Below are positions 58,885 through 64,000 of a stretch of 64,000 nucleotides of DNA, piece after piece. This DNA comes from Diaporthe sp. PMI_573. Taxonomy: Eukaryota; Ascomycota; Sordariomycetes; Diaporthales; Diaporthaceae. A model generated the notes under the pieces. It did no database searches. It was not told the origin of the DNA and saw only the letters and a program-made list of their open reading frames with translations. Positions within the stretch are counted from its first letter, which is position 1. Each line of letters starts with the position of its first letter. A program made the position numbers and the translations under genes. Location: the NCBI GenBank assembly GCA_021399435.1, contig JAJTUP010000059.1:310001-374000 (forward strand). The letters are read 5' to 3'.

Positions 58885-59475
58885 TTGGCATATCAGCTTC
58901 TTGACGGAGGATGGTGCCGAAATTCGATTCTTGTAGCCACAATAGTTATATCAACCGGCCGTGTCTCGCTTCGCGGCTCAGTAGATAGCCCAATGCTTGC
59001 GGTTGTATTATCTACCACAGTTTATACCCTGGATTGTGATTACCTCTTCAATCTTACTAAGTTCTTCTTGCGAGAACCTCTATTGCCCGGGCAATTTATA
59101 AACATGCTGGTCTGGTATAGTACACGGCAATTGGAATATTCCTCGAGAAAAGTCGATGATGTCGCTTTCAGTCAGCTTGAATTGCCTTGTTCCGGCAGAA
59201 TGGTTCTGCAAACCACGGTTATAGCCTACTCTCTCTTGCCACAGCACTCAACTAAGTACTTAGGAGCTTGGCAATGCTTACAATCAGCCCTAGTGCTGAT
59301 TAGTCTCCGCCCTGCAGAATCTTGACCCCGCGCCGGCAGTCCAATATTTCACAGGGTCCTTATAATGAAGAATTTCTAACCATATTTGACCCGATCATTC
59401 GATTTTCAAGGGGCAGACAGCAGCATCCAGCAGTGGATTGAGGATACGGACCATCCAAATCACTCCAAGTTCGAA
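58885..59475. other. Intergenic between NLP and FAD-oxidase genes
   Basis: The open frame at 58885-59325 has hydrophobic stretches but no known domain and lies directly after the NLP stop. Not called as a gene. Confidence 0.5.
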
Positions 59476-61242
59476 ATGCCTGTAAGTCCTACTTATCTCA
59501 ACCTCCCTCACTCACCAAGCTTTCTACTAAGAAACCCAAGCAACAAACGCTCCTGAAGGGCTTGTTGATCCTGGCATACCTTGCCCTCGCCATCTACGGG
59601 CAGGAAGCTGGAAGAAGTAGTGCAAACTACATCAGGAACTTACGTCGTGGCCCCCTGCAGGCTCCTCTTCAGCCCGCTAGAAAGCGAGTCTCTGGCTCAG
59701 AATTTGATATTATCACTGCCTTTGTTGATGAGTTGGGCCCCCAGATCTCCTTAGAAGCATCGATAATCGTGGTTGGCTCCGACGAATTCGACGAATTGAC
59801 TGTGAGGTGGACTGCCTGGGCGGCTCCAAGTTTCCGGGCAACAGTTCAGGTATACACGGAGGAGGATGTTAGCAATACGGTAATATCCACGCTCTAAACA
59901 AAACTTGGATACGTCCAGCTTATCGTGAAGCTCAGATTAAAGTTTCAAACAAATACGAACTTCCCTGGCTGGCAGTCTCTGGCCGCCATGGAGGCATTCG
60001 GTCGCTCGGAAAGTTAGACTCTGGAGTTCAGATCAATATGGATCACCTGGACAGCCTTGTCATCAGCTCCGATGGCAAGACGGCCACAATCGGCGGAGGC
60101 ATGCTCTCAGGGGAGGTGACAAGTGCGCTTTGGGACAAGGGAAAATGGACAAGTGTGTATCTCCTTCAAGCCTGCCAAGTGATATGCTGACAATGCCATG
60201 ATCTCAAGCCACCGGATCATGCGAATGCACGTCGCTTGTCGGTCCGATGCTCGGTGGAGGCCACGGGTTCCTTCAGGGTCGCTATGGCCTCGCCCTCGAC
60301 AATCTCGCCTCGGCGAGGGTTGCGCTCGGAAACGGAACTGTTGTGACAGCTAGCGACAAGACGAACGCGGACCTTTTCTGGGCTCTTCGGGGCGCAGGCC
60401 ACAATTTCGGGATCGTCACAGAGGTCGAGTATCGGATTCACGACGTACCCTCCTCTAACAAATGGATGTTCGCCGACATGTTCTTTACCGCGGACAAAGT
60501 CGAGGAGGTCTTTGCTGCGACGAACAAGATTGCTGAGGGCTTCCAGCCGATCGAAATTGTCAGCTTTATCGAATATCGGAATTTGCCTGACATCGACCCC
60601 AATAATCCAGTCATCGAGCTACTACTTTTCTCCGAAGGCACTGCAGAGGAAGCTGAGCAGTATCTCAGCTTATACAGGGCGATCGGCCCAAAGAATTCGA
60701 CAGTGGTGGGCACAGAATATCCCGAATTTTCAAAACACATGCGCTTCAGCAAACAAGATCCCGCCTGCCTTGAAGGACAACTTACCGTGCAGCGATTCCC
60801 TGCGAACCTGGAACTCTACAACATCGCGACCCAGAAAGAGCTGCTGGTCAAGTTTGGTGACCTGGTGGCGGCGAATCCGTTCCTTGGCAACTCGTTCTAC
60901 ATATTCGAGAACTACGGCTATATTGCGGTGAAAGACGTGCCAGATGAATCAACTGCCTATCCAGATCGCTTCAATGGCTATCTCATAGCTCCTTGCCTGA
61001 TATACACCAACAGCACTCCGGAGAACGACGAGATTGCGAGGCAGGGTGGCGAAGAGCTGCGTTCGATAGCGGTTGGCGGTCGGGAGGACGGCAAACTCTA
61101 TGCATATGTCAACTACGCAAATGGTTATGAGACACTCGAGGAGCTGTACGGACATGATCCCTGGAGGCTTGAGAAACTTAGAAGCACCAAGAAGGCATAT
61201 GACCCTGATTCGCGATTGCGCTTCTATGCGCCTATAGTCTAG
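59476..61242 (+). CDS. FAD-linked oxidoreductase (berberine-bridge-enzyme type)
   Basis: Exons 59476-59481, 59541-59879, 59936-60152 and 60209-61242 join in phase to 531 residues. The first exon has only two codons; joining it to exon 2 gives a good signal peptide. The FAD domain shows GRHGG (His near 133, a possible covalent FAD site), TIGGG, SCEC (Cys near 192/194, the possible second FAD link) and GPMLGGGHGFLQGRYGLALDN. GAGHNFGIVTEVEYRIHD follows, and a C-terminal YGHDPWRLEKLRSTKKAYDP typical of BBE-like oxidases. Secreted members oxidise sugars or secondary metabolites. The tiny first exon is inferred from phase and splice signals only. Confidence 0.83.
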
Positions 61243-61933
61243 TCCAAGAGAACAGGCACGGCGAGAAAATATTTATTTAAACTTCTGCATATTGGTGCAG
61301 TCTACTACGAGAGAACGCACGAAAACCCAAGCCGATTTTCAATCACTTTGCCATGACTTGAGATGGAGAATATTGCCAGCGAAGCAGATATCCGCATATC
61401 CGCGGCCGCCATAGCCCGGCGACCAAAGCAGTTTCTGAAAACGCACTTAAATCTTTATCCGGAAGCTTTTACAAGCCACCCGTCAAATTTGCCTGTTTCT
61501 GCGTCGCGTTGTGGCTCCATCGATGGAAGACACGGCTTCCATGCCGAGAGTCAGCTGTCCCCACGGTCCACTAAGGACGTCGAGGTTCCGTTCCGTTCCT
61601 CAACAGGTTTGGTTGGTGGAGAAAAAACTGGTGTGGTATCTGCAACCCCAATCCTGGACCCATCCTCCCAATAGCTGACGAGGCCATTGCTCATCTCCGG
61701 ACAGAAACAGGTATAGAACCTTTAGGGTCCGGAACTCATGATTGCTTCTCCGACAATGTTGCTACTCGTGCGCAGTGGGCTGATGAGTCCACAGACAATG
61801 CGACGCTGTAGCTCTTTCGAGATTGACCTAACGTGAGCATGTATAATTACTCATATCCCAGTCTCCGAGAAGAACTTGACGCTGTTATTCCATAGCACAC
61901 AATCCTCGCCGCTGACCGAATTGATCATTCATA
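61243..61933. other. Intergenic between FAD oxidase and xylanase
   Basis: Carries the GH10 promoter. The open frame at 61363-61674 has no recognised domain. Confidence 0.5.
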
Positions 61934-63533
61934 ATGTATCTGCAGGCATCCATTGCAGTCGCGCTCCTGGCCCTTCCGGCAGTGCAAGCAAACCTCAATC
62001 AGCTAGCTCAAGCTGCTGGGAAATTATATTTCGGCTCAGCAACTGATAACTCCGAGCTGTCTGACTCTGCATATGTTGCTATCTTGTGAGTCTTATGAGC
62101 AGGCCAAGCATGATGCAGCATTCAGTCTAATCCATTGAATCACCTAGGTCAAACAAGAATGAGTGGGGCCAAGTAACACCTGGAAATTCACAGAAATGGG
62201 GCTGTACGTTGGTTATTCCTCTCTGGGAAAATCTGATTTCCAGTACGCCATGCATGAGATGCCCAACTAATACATCCACAGATACAGAACCGACACAAAA
62301 CACCTATAGCTACACGCAGGGGGATGTCGTCACGAATTTTGCCGCATCCAACGGGCAGATACTGCGATGCCACACTCTCATCTGGCACAACCAGCTACCG
62401 AGCTGGGTCACCTCAGGCACCTGGACAAATAGCACGCTCGCAGCCGCCATCCAAGCCCATATTGCTAGCGAGGTGGGCCATTACAAGGGCAAATGCTATG
62501 CCTGGGACGTTGTGAACGAGGCCCTCAATGATGACGGTACCTGGAGGACAAGTGTCTTTTACAATACAATGGGGACTTCGTATCTCCCTGTAGCCTTTGC
62601 TGCTGCCGCCGCTGCAGATCCGGCCACCAAGCTCTACTGTCAGTGCCCCTCGTGCTTTGTTTTGAAAGAAACGTCGCTTGATCAACCCTACCAGTCAGAT
62701 CACTCGATCTTGGCCCTGCTATTAGATGATATGATGCTGATTCCTGTTGAACAGACAATGACTACAACATTGAATCCTCTGGAGCGAAATCTGCGGCCGC
62801 TGTCAATTTGATCAAGACCATCCAGGCTGCGGGGGCAAAGATAGACGGGGTCGGCCTGCAGGGCCACTTCATCGTGGGATCCACGCCCAGTGCATCCGCA
62901 CTCACGAGCCAGCTGAACATTTACGTCGCCCTCGGCCTCGAGGTAGCTTACACCGAGGTCGACGTCAGGTTCTCGAGCCTTCCGTCGACAGCGGCGGGTC
63001 TTGCGCAGCAAGCAACGGACTATGGCTCTGTTGTCAGCGCTTGTCTTGCCGTCAGCAAGTGCGTGGGGATCACTGTGTGGGATTTTGATGACAAGTACTC
63101 ATGTAAGCATAAGTGCTTTTTCCTTTTTACGGTTCCCGGTCTGTTGTGTGCCGAAACATTCCGGAATGCATCACTCTTGGCTATGCAATAGGTGATTAAT
63201 TAACACACACTAGGGATCCCCAGCACTTTCTCCGGGCAGGGTGACGCTTGTCTGTACTGGGCAAACCTGACCACGAAGCCTGCCTACGATAATGTGAGGA
63301 AACTGCTGGCAGCGGCAGCGGGGACGACTCTACCAACGGCCACGGCCACCACGCTGTCTAGCAGCACGACGAGGGCGTCGACGACCACGACTGTCTCGTC
63401 CGCCACGGCCACGGGTACGAACGAGGCGGCGCACTGGGGCCAGTGCGGTGGTCTCAGTTGGACTGGCCCCACGGTCTGCGCATCACCGTACACTTGTACG
63501 GTTTCGAACCCTTACTACTCCCAATGCTTGTAG
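61934..63533 (+). CDS. GH10 endo-1,4-beta-xylanase with C-terminal CBM1
   Basis: Exons 61934-62085, 62148-62203, 62282-62638, 62755-63102 and 63214-63533 join in phase to 410 residues. A signal peptide leads into [11 protein letters not shown]. The acid/base Glu is near 149 in [10 protein letters not shown], and the nucleophile Glu near 256 in [19 protein letters not shown] and [13 protein letters not shown] are further GH10 blocks. A Thr/Ser linker (about 345-375) joins a fungal cellulose-binding module ([12 protein letters not shown], with the paired Cys and aromatic residues) that ends at the stop. Secreted; hydrolyses xylan while bound to cellulose. Intron 4 (63103-63213) is a diverged introner family A copy; the others are not recognised as repeats. 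Confidence 0.93.
63103..63213 (+). repeat. Introner family A, copy 10, diverged (GH10 intron 4)
   Basis: 111-nt phase-1 intron splitting a Trp codon. Collinear with family A: GTAAGCAT, a CTTTTTCCTTTTTACGG segment in place of CTTCTCCTTCTACGG, CCCGGTCT, GAAACATTCCGGAATGCA, TCACT, AGGTGATTAA and ACACTAG. The inverted-repeat arms have decayed. The most diverged copy. Confidence 0.78.
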
Positions 63534-63794
63534 TATGCGAGGAAATAGCGATTTAGTTGGGGGGGGGGGTGTGTGGGTGTAGATTGGCTGTTTCAGACTT
63601 CCACTGCTGCTGCTGATGCTGCTGATGTAGACGATGTGCTCATATTGCAGAGGGAAGCAGTTAGTAGGAAAAACCACAATACGTAGCCGAGCAACCGCGT
63701 TTATTTCAGAAGGCCGGGCTCCTCAGCTCGATCAGGTGCTCCTGTCACAGACTCAACATGGCCAACATTTTCTGGCAAGGTTCAACTATACCAA
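63534..63794. other. Convergent gap after xylanase
   Basis: Contains a G-run at 63560-63571 and CTGCTGATG repeats at about 63606-63626. Holds the 3' ends of two convergent genes. Confidence 0.5.
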
Positions 63795-64000
63795 TCAAGC
63801 TCTTTTTGAGGAGCGTTCCAAGAGCCACTCCACCCCTTTTACAGTGTCCTCCACAAATTGTTTGCTCGCATCAAGGAGCGGGAAATTTGTCCAGAAGTAG
63901 TGACCGAGCCCAGGATAGATATCCAGTTTTGTCTCAACAACTGCCTCCTCCCTAAGAACCCGTTCATAAACTAGAGCCTCATCCCGGAGCGGGTCTAGCC
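63795..64000 (-). CDS. Alpha/beta hydrolase C-terminal end (5' part outside window)
   Basis: Read on the minus strand from the right edge to the stop at 63797-63795. The 67 visible residues begin LDPLRDEALVYERVLREE, which carries the catalytic Asp of the GDXG (hormone-sensitive-lipase-like) esterase family, followed by KLDIYPGLGHYFW with the catalytic His, and VKGVEWLL. Only the C-terminal part is visible; substrate unknown. Confidence 0.8.
   Translation of the reverse strand, partial: LDPLRDEALVYERVLREEAVVETKLDIYPGLGHYFWTNFPLLDASKQFVEDTVKGVEWLLERSSKRA

Noticed and set aside
62639..62754. GH10 intron 3 as another introner
   Set aside because: Starts GTCAGTG like some family-A copies, but the rest is not collinear with the element.

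Overview
The window is nuclear DNA of a filamentous ascomycete (Pezizomycotina). The evidence is short GT-AG introns of mostly 50-110 nt with CTAAC-like branch sites, fungal-type secreted proteins, an intron-containing tRNA-Val, and the gene set itself. Several secreted plant-wall enzymes (GH3, GH28, GH10 with CBM1) and a NEP1-like protein point to a plant-associated fungus, probably a Sordariomycete; this is inference from family content. I could not run a search.

Layout. 1-16 kb: palmitoyl-protein thioesterase (cut by the left edge), GH3 beta-glucosidase, CTD-kinase cyclin CTK2, CDP-diacylglycerol synthase CDS1, tRNA-Val(CAC), a GPI-type secreted protein and a GH28 polygalacturonase. 16-35 kb: MFS transporter, a gene-poor 6 kb stretch, F-box protein, alpha/beta hydrolase, a 19-bp minisatellite and a subtilase. 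35-46 kb: a large cysteine-rich P1B metal ATPase, a cytochrome P450, a broken GH47 mannosidase fragment and a PTH11-like seven-helix receptor. 47-64 kb: GH76 mannanase, short-chain dehydrogenase, serine-rich GPI adhesin-like protein, NEP1-like protein, FAD-linked oxidase, GH10-CBM1 xylanase and the C-terminal end of an alpha/beta hydrolase cut by the right edge.

Main discovery. Many introns here are copies of one another. Ten introns in five unrelated genes (GH3, GH28, SDR, NLP, GH10) share one ~105-nt sequence: 5' splice site, an inverted repeat CTACGGATCC/GGATCCGTAG, a conserved core, a GACTAAC branch site and a YAG acceptor. These are introner-like elements. Five of the eight introns of the GH28 gene are this element. 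A second, longer family (136 and 171 nt) is shared by one GH3 intron and one SDR intron. Two family-A copies carry large deletions yet still work as introns on paper. The twelve other gene models contain none, so the elements are concentrated in a few accessory genes, four of them encoding secreted plant-facing proteins.

Most exon models were worked out by hand and checked by reading-frame phase across every junction. Two models (SDR and subtilase) do not close in frame at one junction and are flagged.
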